Shown here: in pieces, positions 10,854 to 20,413 of the stretch
Numbering within the stretch: position 1 is the first letter of the stretch
How the letters are laid out: each line of letters opens with the position of its first letter
NCBI RefSeq assembly: GCF_023898315.1
Contig: NC_064617.1
Span: forward strand, 711,533,202-711,597,201
Reading direction: 5' to 3'
Length of the DNA: 64,000 nucleotides
Source of the DNA: Schistocerca nitens
Taxonomy: Eukaryota > Arthropoda > Insecta > Orthoptera > Acrididae
Translations under genes and position numbers: made by a program
Notes under the pieces: model-generated
The model's database searches: none
The model's input: only the letters and a program-made list of their open reading frames with translations
Told to the model about the DNA's origin: nothing

Positions 10854-10963
10854 TACAAATGGTTCAAATGGCTCTGAGCACTATGGGACTTAACATCTAT
10901 GGTCATAAGTCCACTAGAACTTAGAACTACTTAAACCTAACTAACCTAAGGACATCACACAAC
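10854..10963 (-). mobile_element. SINE-A copy, head missing, inserted in RT
   Basis: The tail and core of the SINE run from AAATGGTTCAAATGG to GGACATCACAC, then the LINE RT resumes at CTCAGGCGACAG. The tRNA-like head is absent. About 140 RT codons, including the GVPQGS and FADD motifs of the intact relative, are missing between the flanks, so a deletion accompanied or followed insertion. Confidence 0.85.
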
Positions 10964-11290
10964 ACTCAGGCGACAGTGCTGATGTCAGATGCGGAACTGT
11001 ATCGAACGCCTTCCGGAAGTCAAGGAAAATAGCATCTACTTGGGAGCCTGTATCTAATATTTTCTGGGTCTCATGAACAAATAAAGCGAGTTGGGTCTCA
11101 CACGATCGCTGTTTGCGGAATCCATGTTGATTCCTACAGAGTAGATTTTGGGTTTCCAGAAACGGCATGATACGCGAGCAAAAAACATGTTCTAAAATTC
11201 CACGACAGATCGACGTCAGAGATATAGGTCTATAGTTTTGCGCATCTGCTCGACGACCCTTCTTGAAGACTGGGACTACCTGTGCTCTTT
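10964..11290 (-). pseudogene. CR1-like reverse transcriptase N-terminal motifs
   Basis: Minus strand, in two frames. About 11260-11220 reads VPVFKKGRR and NYRPISLTSI. The 75-codon frame ending at 10941 reads NLLCRNQHGFRKQRSCETQL and AIFLDFRKAFDTVPH (RT motif A with its catalytic aspartate). The frame then runs into the SINE. Confidence 0.85.
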
Positions 11291-11291
11291 T

Positions 11292-11903
11292 TCAAACATT
11301 TGGAACCTTCCGTTCCTCTAGAGACTTGCGGTACACGGCTGTTAGAAGGGGAGCAAGTTCTTTCGCGTACTCGGTGTAGAATCGAATTGATATCTCGTCA
11401 GGTCCAGTGGACTTTCCTCTGTTGAGTGATTCCAGTTGCTTTTCTATTCCTTGGAAACTTATTTCGATGTCAGCCATTTTTTCGTTTGTGCGAGGGTTTA
11501 GAGAAGGAACTGCAGTGCGGTCTTCCTCTGTGAAAAAATTGTTTAGTATTTCAGCTTTACGCGTGTCATCCTCTGTTTCAATTCCATCATCATCCCGAAG
11601 TGTCTGGATATGCTGTTTCGATCCACTTACTGATTTAACGTAAAACCGGAACTTCCTAGGATTTTCTGTCAAGTCGGTACATAGAATTTTACTTTCTAAT
11701 TCACTGAACCCTTCACGCATAGCCCTCCTTACGCTAACTTTGACATCGTTTAGCTTCTGTTTGTCTGAGAGGTTTTGGCTGCGTTTAAACTTGCAGTGAA
11801 GCTCTCTTTGCTTTCGCAGTAGTTTCCTAACTTTGTTGTTGAACCACGGTGGGTTTTTCCCGTCCCTCACAGTTTTACTCGGCACGTACCTTCTAAAACG
11901 CAT
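11292..11903 (-). pseudogene. CR1-like EN-RT linker region
   Basis: An open frame of 203 codons on the minus strand. It has GKNPPWFNNKVRKLLRKQRE near its start, a basic helical middle, and RGKSTGPDEI followed by LLTAVYRKSLEERKVP at its end. This is the conserved joint between endonuclease and RT in CR1/Jockey-group LINEs. It is fused by frameshift, not in frame, to the upstream 11867-12169 frame and the downstream RT motifs. Confidence 0.82.
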
Positions 11904-12169
11904 TTAACGATTGCCTTGAACTTTTTCCATAAACACTCAACATTGTCAGTGTCGGAACAGAAATTTTCGTTTTGATGTGTTAGGTAGTCTGAAATCTGAT
12001 TTCTATTACTCTTGCTAAACAGATAAACCTTCCTCCCTTTTTTTATATTCCTATTTACTTCCATTTCCAGGGATGTTGCAACGGCCTTATGATCACTGAT
12101 TACCGGTTCTGCGCTTACAGTTTCGAAAAGTTCGGGTCTGTTTGTTATCAGTAGGTCCAAGATGTTCAC
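11867..12169 (-). pseudogene. CR1-like endonuclease C-terminal part
   Basis: Minus-strand frame of 100 codons starting NILDLLITNRPELF and containing PVISDHKAV. The SDH motif is the last catalytic block of APE-type endonucleases. It continues the 12093-12752 protein after a frameshift near 12165. Confidence 0.82.
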
Positions 12170-12752
12170 GAGTCGGTTCTCTGTTTAATTGCTCGAGGTA
12201 ATTTTCGGATAGTGCACTCAGTACAGTGTCACTCGATGCTCTGTCCCTACCACCCGTCCTAAACATCTGACTGTCCCAGTCTATATCTGGTAAATTGAAA
12301 TCTCCACCTAAGACTATAACATGCTGAGAAAATTTATGTGAAATGTATTCCAGATTTTCTCTCAGTTGTTCTGCCACTAATGCTGCTGAGTCGGGAGGTC
12401 GGTAAATGGAGCCAATTATTAACCTAGCTCGGTTGTTGAGTGTAACCTCCACCCATAATAATTCACAGGAACTATCCACTTCTACTTCACTACAGGATAA
12501 ACTACTACTAACAGCGACAAATACGCCACCACCGGTTGCATGCAATCTATCCTTTCTAAACACCGTCTGTGCCTTTGTAAAAATTTCGGAAGAATTTATC
12601 TCTGGCTTCAGCCAGCTTTCCGTACCTATAACGATTTCAGCTTCGGTGCTTTCTATCATCGCTTGAAGTTCCGGTACTTTACCAATGCAGCTTCGACAGT
12701 TTACAACACCGATTGCTGCTTGGTCCCCGCATGTCCTGACTTTGCCCCGCAC
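12093..12752 (-). pseudogene. CR1-like APE endonuclease, N-terminal two-thirds
   Basis: Minus-strand frame of 219 codons. It nicks target DNA for target-primed reverse transcription. Visible APE-family motifs: VVNCRS near residue 16, TESWL at 44-48 (catalytic Glu45), GGGVFVAV at 74-81, IGSIYRPP at 113-120 and GGDFNLPDIDWD at 149-160 (Asp151, Asn153). The last 30 residues are out of frame, and the true continuation (SDH motif) lies in the overlapping frame at 11867-12169. This frameshift alone makes the copy defective unless it is a sequencing error. Confidence 0.86.
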
Positions 12753-12777
12753 CCTTTCTGTTCTTGCCCGAGGCCAT

Positions 12778-13758
12778 CTAACCTAAAAAACCGCCCAGTC
12801 GACGCCACACAACACCTGCTACCCGTGTAGCCGCCTGCTGCGTGTAGTGGACTCCTGACCTATCCAACGGAACCCGAAACCCCATCACCCTATGGCGCAA
12901 GTCGAGGAATCCGCAGCCCACACGGTCGCAGAACCGTCTCAGCCTCTGATTCAGACCCTCCACTCGGCTCTGTACCAAAGGTGCGCAGTGAGTCCTGTCG
13001 ACGATGCTGCAGATGGTGAGCTCTGCTTTCATCCCGATAGCGAGACTGGCAGTCTTCACCAAATCAGATAGCCGCCGGAAGCCAGAGAGGATTTCCTCCG
13101 ATCCATAGCGACACACATCATTGGTGCCGACATGAGCGACCATCTGCAGATGGGTGCACCCTGTACCCTTCATGGCATCCGGAAGGACCCTTTCCACATC
13201 TGGAATGACTCCCCCCAGTATGCACACGGAATGCACATTGGTTTTCTTCCCCTCTCTTGCTGCCATATCCCTAAGGGATATCCAACTGACGTTGGAGCTC
13301 CCAACTACCAGTAAGCCCACCCTCTGCGACCGCCCGGGTCTTGCAGACTGAGGGGCAACCTCTGGAACAGGACAAGCAGCCATGTCCGGCCGAAGATCAG
13401 TATCAGCCGAAGACAGAGCCTGAAACCGGTTCGTCAGACAAACTGGAGAGGCCTTCCGTTCAGCCCTCCGGAATGTCTTTCGCCCCCTGCCACACCTCGA
13501 GACGACCTCCCACTCTACCACGGGTGAGGGGTCAGCCTCAATGTGGGCAGTATCCCGGGCAGCCACAGCCGTAGCCCGATCGGGGGATGCGTGGGACGAG
13601 CGGGCCGTTCCCAACAAACCCCCATCCGGACCCCCACAGTGATGCCCATTGGCAACAGCCTCAAGCTGTGTGACCGAAGCCAACACTGCCTGAAGCTGAG
13701 AGCGAAGGGATGCCAACTCAACACGCATCCAAACACAGCAGTTGCAGTCCCTATCCAT
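12778..13758 (-). CDS. CR1-like ORF1 protein with SGNH/GDSL esterase domain
   Basis: An uninterrupted minus-strand frame of 326 codons. The N terminus has a Cys-rich start (CNCC, residues 5-8) and a predicted coiled coil at about 11-36. A conserved NRFQAL motif sits at 110-115. Residues 145-326 form an SGNH-hydrolase-like domain: block I VVGSSN at 151-156 (nucleophile candidate Ser154), block III GTND at 211-214, and block V with Asp299 and His304 (LDRSGVHY). Esterase-type ORF1 proteins are known from CR1 and L2 LINEs, where they bind RNA and may act on lipids. It is intact while the downstream ORF2 is broken, so it belongs to a dead element unless supplied in trans. The ATG at 13758 follows a short 5' region and fits the coiled-coil start. 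Confidence 0.82.
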   Translation of the reverse strand: MDRDCNCCVWMRVELASLRSQLQAVLASVTQLEAVANGHHCGGPDGGLLGTARSSHASPDRATAVAARDTAHIEADPSPVVEWEVVSRCGRGRKTFRRAERKASPVCLTNRFQALSSADTDLRPDMAACPVPEVAPQSARPGRSQRVGLLVVGSSNVSWISLRDMAAREGKKTNVHSVCILGGVIPDVERVLPDAMKGTGCTHLQMVAHVGTNDVCRYGSEEILSGFRRLSDLVKTASLAIGMKAELTICSIVDRTHCAPLVQSRVEGLNQRLRRFCDRVGCGFLDLRHRVMGFRVPLDRSGVHYTQQAATRVAGVVWRRLGGFLG

Positions 13759-13930
13759 GATAAAAACTGTTGTGCAAAGAACGTCTGAACTAATCTACAG
13801 AGAGCACAAACAATTCGACACAAAATTTAAACGGTTATTAAAATACAAGATTGCCTAGTAAATGCAGTAATGCTGCTACTTGCGCACTGCTGACACACTG
13901 CTCGGCAGCGGAAGGAGACTACGCGATTTT

Positions 13931-14104
13931 ACACTATTCATGTACGAAAACGCGATGCTACAACTCTCAAATAGTATAATACGCCCAAAATTTATGAATT
14001 AAACAATGAAAGTACCCAAAAACGCGCAAAGAAATTAAGAATTTAACTATGTAACAAATAACTGAGCTAAGAGTATACGACTTGCTGCTGGCAGCTGCTT
14101 ATCC
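13931..14104. other. LINE 5' flank, unassigned
   Basis: AT-rich sequence upstream of the CR1-like ORF1. The LINE 5' boundary could not be fixed. Confidence 0.4.
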
Positions 14105-14190
14105 AACGGCGGCAGGGAGCACACTGTTGGGTGATCAATCATTCCGCAACGAAAACGCCACAGGAGCGTGAGGAACGACAGTCCATGACA
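14105..14190. repeat. Possible mariner-like scrap
   Basis: GGGTGATCAATCATTCC followed by GAAAACGCCACAGGAGCGT resembles part of the mariner-type family seen at 9591-9842, a region further into the transposase. Only about 80 bp align by eye. Confidence 0.3.
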
Positions 14191-15424
14191 ACATTCCTCT
14201 TTGCTTATTCTGAATTGTCCTTCGTTCATGATCTTCTCGCTGAATAGGGTCATCGGTTGACACTCGCTACCTTCCCTCACCGCCTGCATCTTGAACGTTT
14301 GTACGTCCGGATTCAAAGTTCCTGCACCGTTGGCACACTCTGAGGTCACGGATGAAATTTACGTTACGTGGGCTGCATGAAATCCGGCGGAACGTCTCAG
14401 CACAAAGAAATCGAATGACAGCTGGCACTTGTCGGGAGACACTGTAGTTCTACGCATCTTTACGTTGTTACTGGGCGCCCAGCAGTCATCTTCATAATCT
14501 TGTTTGTCACAAGTCTTTATCTGCGATCGAATCCTCAACGACGGTAGACAGAGATGAAAGATCCCTGCCGTAATATTTTTAGACTGTAGCACCATATACG
14601 AAACATTTTCATTCATGAGATGCATGTTATTAACTTCGACGAACTGCAGGAGCTCTCGAAAACGCGTTTTTTCAATTTTGTTTTTAAGACCCAAATCGTT
14701 GACATATCATATAGTGCAATGGGCTACTTAATCATTTCGATCTCTAGGAACGAGTTATAACCAAATTCTATTTATCTTCTTATTCCTTGAAACTCTCAAT
14801 CAATTTTTCTGGTTTTTTTAGATGTATCGGTGCAATGTGGTACTACACACTATTCCTAACTCATTTTCCGAAACGTAAAATCCAAAACACGATGTCAGTG
14901 TGAATGAGAATAAGATGACATAATGCGGAATTTGCGACAATCTGCAGAATGCAGTAAAAAACGCTATCGTTATTATGCATGCATGGAAACATGCCGTCAG
15001 GGAAACTGTAAAAATTTCTATGCATTTCAGCTGAGAATCATGGAAATGGATATACCGCGCCTGATACTGTTAAGGAGGAGGTATGTTCGGTACTGCGAAG
15101 AATAGCGCGCCTGTGTCGTCTGCTAGCCGCTTTGTGTTCGTGGCGCTATGCGCGATGCAGTGCGCATGCGCGGTTATGATGCCGCTTGCTTTTGATTGGC
15201 TTGCGCGACGCGAACCGACAACAGCGCTTCGGTTCTCTAGACCAGAACGGTATCGCTACCGAAATGCATACTGAATAAAGATAGGAGTCGAATTCGAGTA
15301 CTAGATCGTTCGGTGCTCTTGAGTACCGAAACGATCGGCACAACGGCTGAAAGATACAGAATAGGCACCCTGGTGCCTGGCCGACCCATCACTCCACGAC
15401 CGCCTCCCACGCATGCCTTCTAGT
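14191..15424. other. Unassigned, no gene seen
   Basis: Open frames of 60-111 codons without motifs. No repeat recognised. Confidence 0.5.
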
Positions 15425-15442
15425 CCCCCCCCCCCCCCCCCA
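15425..15442. repeat. Poly-C tract
   Basis: Homopolymer of about 18 C. Confidence 0.95.
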
Positions 15443-15507
15443 GGCGTGGCTCTCAATCTAAGGTCACGACTAACGTCAGGAAATAAGATCGAAAGGAGCG
15501 TGCACGA

Positions 15508-15710
15508 GCCGGCCGTGGTGGCCGAGCGGTTCTAGGCGCTTCAGTCTGGAACCGCGCGACCGCTATAGTCGCAGGTTCGAATCTTGCCTCGGGCATGGAT
15601 GTGTGTGATGTCCTTACGTTAGGTTAGGTTTAAGTAGTTCTAAGTTCCAGGCGACTGATGACCTCAGATGTTAAGGCCCATAGTGTTCAGAGCCATTTGA
15701 ACCATTTTTT
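15508..15710 (+). mobile_element. SINE-A, full length (reference copy)
   Basis: Plus-strand copy showing the whole family plan. Head GGCCGTGGTGGCCGAGCGG (A box TGGCCGAGCGG), B box GGTTCGAATC at about 15573, core with GTTAGGTTTAAGTAGTTC, and tail GAGCCATTTGAACC plus T6. The head resembles a class II (Leu/Ser-like) tRNA. Target duplication GAGCGTGCACGA (15496-15507) and GAGCATGCACGA (15711-15722). Non-coding; mobilised in trans by a LINE. Confidence 0.95.
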
Positions 15711-15722
15711 GAGCATGCACGA

Positions 15723-16850
15723 CTCAGTTATCTTTTCGTTACGTCACAGCAGTACAGTATTGAGGGGGTTCTCATGCTATTTTGGTCTATATCTGAAGAT
15801 TAAATTAGCTGATATTAACAAATGAAAACAAGTGGTTTGATGCACACGCAAGATGGTAAAAATTGTCTCGAGCTTGCAGCGGCGTCAAGTAGTTTAAAAA
15901 GAAAAACCTTCCGATGGCAGTGTCCAAAACAGTGCTAAGTTGTACGGCGCCGTCTTTATTGAAGGTGTCGTCACAAATTTTTCTCTCGATCGCTTCTTTT
16001 AATTACGCCATGTCAGAAACTGCTAGTCCGTGTAATAACTTGTAAGTAGTCACTTTATGTTTTGGTATGTTGGCAGCGCTATAGACTGTATTAATATCGC
16101 TGACAGCGCTCTGCGTCCTCGGTGAGAAACTCTGTGCTTGGACGGACTAGCAGTTAGCAGTTAGCGAGCGGACAACTTGGACATGTGTCCTTCGTGGAGA
16201 CTCAGTGTTGGTAGGACATCAATTGTAAAATGAGGATGGATGTAGTTGGTAGTGTTTGGTAGTGGAATTATTGACGACTATATAATTTTTGGAACTGGAT
16301 GTCACGTGAATAAGATAAAAACTGCCAAATGAATTGTTTGCTCTTCAACAAAATCTTTCTTTTGCTAACCATATGCCTCCTAGTAGTTAGAGTCTATAGT
16401 AGTTAGAATCGTTTTATTTAGCTGGATGTAGTTGCTGCTTGCTGTAATTGCTGTAGTTCGTGTTATGAAGATTTTCTGTGAGGTAAGTGACTTATGAAAA
16501 GTGTGGGTTATTGTTAGGATTTCTTCCAATTCAGGACCATTCTTTAGATTAATTATTTGAAGTCATGTTGTCATTGCAGAGCAGTGGCTTGCATACTGTG
16601 GATAATAAATGAATAGGTTAAGTTCGAGTTGTCATTGTCAGGGAAAATTCCGTAGGTCAGTGTTGACATGATAAAAATAAGTAGCGAGACAGCAGGTTCA
16701 GTTTCACTCAGTAGTTTAACCAGAAGTTTCACCCAGTAGCAGCAGTTGCACTCAGCAGTTTCAGTAAACTCTAAGAAGTTTCATCTACTCAGTTATTTCA
16801 GTGGACACAAAGAAGTTTCAAACTGATGTCTCTTCGAATGCAGTACGACG
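15723..16850. other. Unassigned; small inverted repeat near its left part
   Basis: CTGCTAGTCCGTG at about 16020 is the inverted complement of GGACGGACTAGCAG at about 16140. Together with GCAGCGCTATAG and GACAGCGCTCTG nearby, this could be part of an LTR or foldback element that I cannot name. The region 16690-16830 repeats AGAAGTTTCA and CAGTTTCA several times. No gene seen. Confidence 0.35.
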
Positions 16851-16892
16851 TCCGTTTTGTAGAGCATGCTCCGCTGCCACTGGTTTCTCAGG

Positions 16893-17075
16893 CTACCTAA
16901 GGCGAAAGCAGCTCTCGTGTTCTACACATCGCTGTTCGATAGTACGCACAGTCTGTCCGACATAAAAGTGTCCAGACCCACACGATATTTTGTATACTCC
17001 TGGCGAAGCAAGGTGTAGAAAACGGACAGTGTAATTAAAAAAAGCGACGGAGATAGAAAATTTGTGACAACACAC
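16893..17075 (-). pseudogene. Penelope-like element GIY-YIG endonuclease fragment
   Basis: A 60-codon minus-strand frame reads LASPGVYKISCGSGHFYVGQTVRTIEQRCVEH (given here as one motif region at residues 22-53). GVYKI and YVGQT form the GIY-YIG pair, followed by the arginine of R-x5-R and a GluHis block, as in Penelope-like retroelements where this domain follows the RT. The RT part is not present upstream on the minus strand. The fragment is the C-terminal end of a Penelope-like ORF. Confidence 0.75.
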
Positions 17076-17182
17076 TAAACAAAAATTGCCGTCCTATAGC
17101 CAAGCAATGGCAGGACCTCGGCCATCGGAAGGCTGTAGCGGGCGCGCAATGAAAACATTACCCTATATTTAAAGATTAAAAA

Positions 17183-17402
17183 CAGCCTTGATCGCAACTT
17201 TTTATTTGTATTGGAGTGACCGGTTTCGGTCCTATTTAAGAACCATCTTCAGACCGGAACGGTGGGTGGACTGCGTGGAGCAAGTTGCGGCGACCTTCGA
17301 CGCAGGAATAACCCACCGTTCTGGTCTGAAGATGGTTCTTAAACAGAATCTAAACCGGTCACTCCAATACAAACAAAAAGTTGCGATCAAGACTGTTTTT
17401 AA
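17183..17402. repeat. Long inverted repeat (foldback), arms about 85 bp
   Basis: The left arm, from CTTGATCGCAACTTTTTATTTGTATTGGAGTGACCGGTTT to CAGACCGGAACGGTGGGT (about 17187-17270), is mirrored by ACCCACCGTTCTGGTCTGAAG to AGTTGCGATCAAG (about 17305-17395). The spacer is about 35 bp. It is adjacent to the Penelope-like fragment, and terminal repeats of that class often contain an ACCGGTTTCGGT motif, so it may be the matching terminal repeat. Confidence 0.85.
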
Positions 17403-17445
17403 AAGATCGCTGATTATGTTTTCAAAAATTTTATAATTACCCTGT

Positions 17446-18066
17446 ATGGCGTTGGAGCGAGCACCATCGACGACACGATTATGTTCGAGTATAATGATTT
17501 TTCTGGAGACTAGAAATCTACTCTGTAGGAATCAGCATGGGTTTCGAAAAAGACGATCGTGTGAAACCCAGCTCCCGCTATTCGTCCACGAGACTCAGAG
17601 TTCCATAGACACGGGTTCACAGGTAGATGCCGTGTTTCTTGAATTCCGCAAGGCGTTCGATACAGTTCCCCAAAGTCGTTTAATGAAAAAAGTAAGAGCA
17701 TATGGAGTATCAGACCAATTGTGTGATTGGATTGAAGAGTTCGTAGATAACAGAACGCAGCACGTCATTCTCAATAGAGAGAAGTCTTCCGAAGTAAGAG
17801 TGATTTCAGGTGTGCCGCAGGGGAGTGTCATAGGACCGTTGCTATTCACAATATATATAAATGACCTTGTGGATGACATCGGAAGTTCACTGAGGCTTTT
17901 TGCGGATGATGCTGTGGTATATCGAGAGGTTGTAACAAAGGAAAATTGTACTGAAATGCAGGAGGATCTGCAGCGAATTGACGCATGGTGCAGGGAATGG
18001 CAATTGAATCTCAATGTAGACAAGTGTAATGTGCTGCGAATACGTAGAAAGAAAGATCCCATATAA
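17446..18066 (+). pseudogene. CR1-like reverse transcriptase, catalytic core present
   Basis: A 206-codon open frame with RT motifs in order: NQHGFRKRRSCETQL, VFLEFRKAFDTVP (motif A), SGVPQGSVIGPLLF, YINDLVDDIG, LRLFADDAVVY (motif C, both aspartates present) and WQLNLNVDKCNVL. The stop codon at 18064-18066 ends the frame inside the conserved RRKKDPI-x-Y region, so the thumb is read only by read-through or in other frames. The first 20 residues lie upstream of the LINE boundary or in decayed sequence. No promoter is expected for this truncated copy. Confidence 0.85.
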
Positions 18067-18660
18067 TTTAGCTACAATATAGCAGGTCAGCAACTGGAAG
18101 CAGTTAATTCCATAAATTATCTGGGAGTACGCATTAGGAGTGATTTAAAATGGAATGATCATATAAAGGTGATCGTCGGTACAGCAGATGCCAGACTGAG
18201 ATTCATTGGAAGAATCCTAAGGAAATGACAATCCGAAAACAAAGGAAGTAGGTTACAATACGCTTGTTCACCCACTGCTTAAATACTGCTCAGCGGTGTG
18301 GGATCCGTACTAGATAGGGTTGAGAGAAGAGATAGAGAAGATCCAGCGGAGAGCAGCGCGCTTCGTACAGGATCATTTAGTAATCGCGAAAGCGTTACGG
18401 AGATGATAGATAAACTCCAGTGGAAGACTCTGCAGGAGAGACGCTCAGTAGCTCGGTACGGGCTTTTGTTAAAGTTTCGAGAACATACCTTCACCGAGGA
18501 GTCAAGCAGTATATTGCTCCCTCCTACGTATATCTCGCGAAGAGACCATGAGGATAAAATCAGAGAGATTAGAGGCCACACAGAGACATACCGACAATCT
18601 TTCTTTCTACGAACAATACGAGACTGGAATAGAAGGGAGAACCGTTAGAGGTACTCAAGG
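18067..18660 (+). pseudogene. CR1-like RT thumb and C-terminal region
   Basis: Continues the RT in broken frames: YLGVRI and RSDLKWNDHIK near 18120-18165, RFIGRIL near 18200, then an open frame at 18298-18648 containing LQWKTLQERRSVARYGLL and RRDHEDKIREIRGHTETYRQSFFLRTIRDWN. The end passes into the 3' UTR with TPSGGLRSMDVDVDV encoded by the tail repeat. Confidence 0.8.
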
Positions 18661-18700
18661 TACCCTCCGCCACACACCGTCAGGTGGCTTGCGGAGTATG

Positions 18701-18738
18701 GATGTAGATGTAGATGTAGATGTAGATGTAGATGTAGA
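18701..18738 (+). repeat. (GATGTA)n LINE 3' tail
   Basis: Six or more tandem GATGTA units directly follow GCGGAGTATG of the LINE 3' UTR. The same repeat, in antisense, marks the 3' end of LINE 1 at 9852. A microsatellite terminus of this kind is the usual end of this LINE type. Confidence 0.95.
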
Positions 18739-18919
18739 AGGCATCGCGGCTATATAAGGACGGTAGCAGCAACTAAAATATAGTGACCACTCGACAATGG
18801 CCGAGGATACCCAGCCGAAATCTCTTGATTTTAAATCACTTGACGTGGCTGCAACATCGAGAGAATTTTATCAGTACAAATCGCCGCATAAACGTGCATT
18901 CGTATAAGATGATAATTTC
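18739..18919. other. Unassigned stretch
   Basis: Contains CTATATAAGGACGG at about 18770, a TATA-like word, without further support. Confidence 0.3.
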
Positions 18920-19089
18920 AAAAAATGCTTCAAATAGCTCTGAGCACTATGCGATTTAACTTCTGAGGTCATCAGTCGCCTAGAACTCAGAACTAATTAA
19001 ACCTAACTAACCTAAGGACATCATACACATCCATGCCTGAGGTAGAATTCGAACCTGCGACCGTAGCGGTCGCTCGGTTCCAGACTGTA
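18920..19089 (-). mobile_element. SINE-A, 5'-truncated, variant subfamily
   Basis: Minus-strand copy with the variants CTATGCGA, CATCAGTCGCC and CTAATTAAACC shared with the copy at 26470-26606. Perfect target duplication ATGATAATTTC at 18909-18919 and 19090-19100. Confidence 0.92.
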
Positions 19090-19100
19090 ATGATAATTTC

Positions 19101-19640
19101 GTCTAACTATCTGTAAAACAGCCAGTCTGAGCGCAGTCAGTTTTTCCCACCAGTGCTGCTCCAAGGTGGCAGCGTCGGTCATGGTTGCCCCAGCCCACCA
19201 TCCAACGTCGTACATCTGCCTCGCTAAACTCGGGTTTAATCTGTAGAAATAAATTAATAGCTCCAGGAGCCATAAATGCTACGTAAGGTACACGCCATTT
19301 CAGTGCGACAAAAATCAGGGGACACGGCACACGGGGAGAGCGCTCCACAGAGCATGGAGACCACGCCCGGAAGGAGCCACTCGGAGCTCGAAACGAGCGG
19401 CCGGGGATTCGGCAATCGATCCCCGCGGGAGTATAAATAAAGGCGGCACTCGGGGCGCTGTTTCTGCCACACGGCCCATTGTGGCGCGCTGAGCGGCCCG
19501 TTTCAATTTCACACCACGGCCTCCCTGCCGGTACGTCTGCGGCGGTCCATGGCGGTGACGTCCGGAAACGAGTCAAGTACTGGCCACCAGAGCACCAGAG
19601 TGGGGTCCATAGGCAGCGAGCCGTGGAGTCACGTCTAGGC
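19101..19640. other. GC-rich unassigned stretch with promoter-like word
   Basis: GTATAAATAA at 19431 lies in GC-rich sequence and resembles a TATA box with about 30 bp to CGGGGCGCTG. An open minus-strand frame (157 codons, 19103-19576) and plus-strand frames cross it, but none has a recognised motif. It may be part of an LTR. I do not call a gene. Confidence 0.3.
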
Positions 19641-20127
19641 CCGCTTGTTCACCAAGGTTTACATCTATGCTCCGCCAACCAACGTGCGGCGTGTGGCGGA
19701 TGGTATTTAAGATACCAATATGGGGTCCCCCCTTCCCTCTTCCACTCGCGAACGGCGCATCGTAACAATGAATGTCGATAAAACTACGTATTAGCTCTAA
19801 TTTCTCGAATTTCCTCGTTGTGCTCATTTAGGAAGGGAGGAAGGAAGTAGTGTGTGGAAGGAAGTAGTATGCCATTCGACTCGTCTGCGAACGTACTCTC
19901 TCTCTCTCTCTCTCTCTGAACATCAATAGCAGATCTCTCAGGGATGCACAATGCTTCGCTTGTAGCCTCTGCCATTGGAGTTCGTTGTGCATATCCGTAA
20001 TGCTCTCGCGCCGGTTAAACATTCTAGTGACAAAGCGCGCTGCTCTGCTTTGTGTCTTTCCTACATCTCGTATTAATCTAACCAGGTAAAGGTCAGGGGC
20101 TGATGTTCAGTACTCCAGAATCTGTTA

Positions 20128-20326
20128 AAAATGGTTCAAATGTCACTGAGCACTATGGGACTTAACAGCTGAGGTCATCAACCCCTAGAACTTAGAACTA
20201 CTTAAACATAACTAACCTAAGGACATCACACACATCCATGCCTGAGGCAGAATTCGAACCTGCGAACGTAGCGATCGCGAGGTTCCAGACTGAAGCGCCG
20301 AGAACCGCTCGGCCACACCGGCCGGC
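20128..20326 (-). mobile_element. SINE-A, full length
   Basis: Minus-strand copy. Target duplication CCAGAATCTGTTAAA on the left (from 20115) and again from 20327. It sits in the CR1-like relic 19645-20860. Confidence 0.92.
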
Positions 20327-20413
20327 CCAGAATCTGTTAAACTAATGTTTTACAAGTCACTTCTTTTATAGATGAATAACATTTACAGATAATTTTAAAA
20401 CTGGAGCAGCCGC

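Larger units (their letters stand above)
9843..13930 (-). mobile_element. CR1-like LINE 1, near full length but rearranged
   Basis: Minus-strand non-LTR retrotransposon. From 5' (about 13900) to 3' (9843) it carries ORF1 with an SGNH-type esterase domain, an APE-type endonuclease, a linker, reverse transcriptase and the RT C-terminal region. The 3' UTR ends in a GATGTA-type tail (read TCTACATCTACAT on the plus strand at 9852). A SINE replaces the part of the RT that should hold the catalytic FADD motif, and a 370-bp segment is tandemly duplicated. A 5'-truncated plus-strand relative at 17462-18738 still has FADD. The esterase plus APE/RT layout is characteristic of the CR1/L2 group. Confidence 0.85.
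17462..18738 (+). mobile_element. CR1-like LINE 2, 5'-truncated
   Basis: Plus-strand copy containing RT, the RT C-terminal region, the 3' UTR and the microsatellite tail. It is closely related to LINE 1 but in the opposite orientation. It starts within the RT, just upstream of the NLLCRNQHGFRK block. 5' truncation is typical of target-primed reverse transcription. Target duplication not identified. Confidence 0.85.

Noticed and set aside
15508..15600. Possible functional tRNA genes at SINE heads
   Set aside because: The heads carry A and B boxes but run on into the SINE core, are flanked by target duplications, and have poorly paired acceptor and anticodon stems.
19431..19440. Core promoter (TATA) of a host gene
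   Set aside because: GTATAAATAA alone, with no downstream coding exon. It may belong to an LTR.
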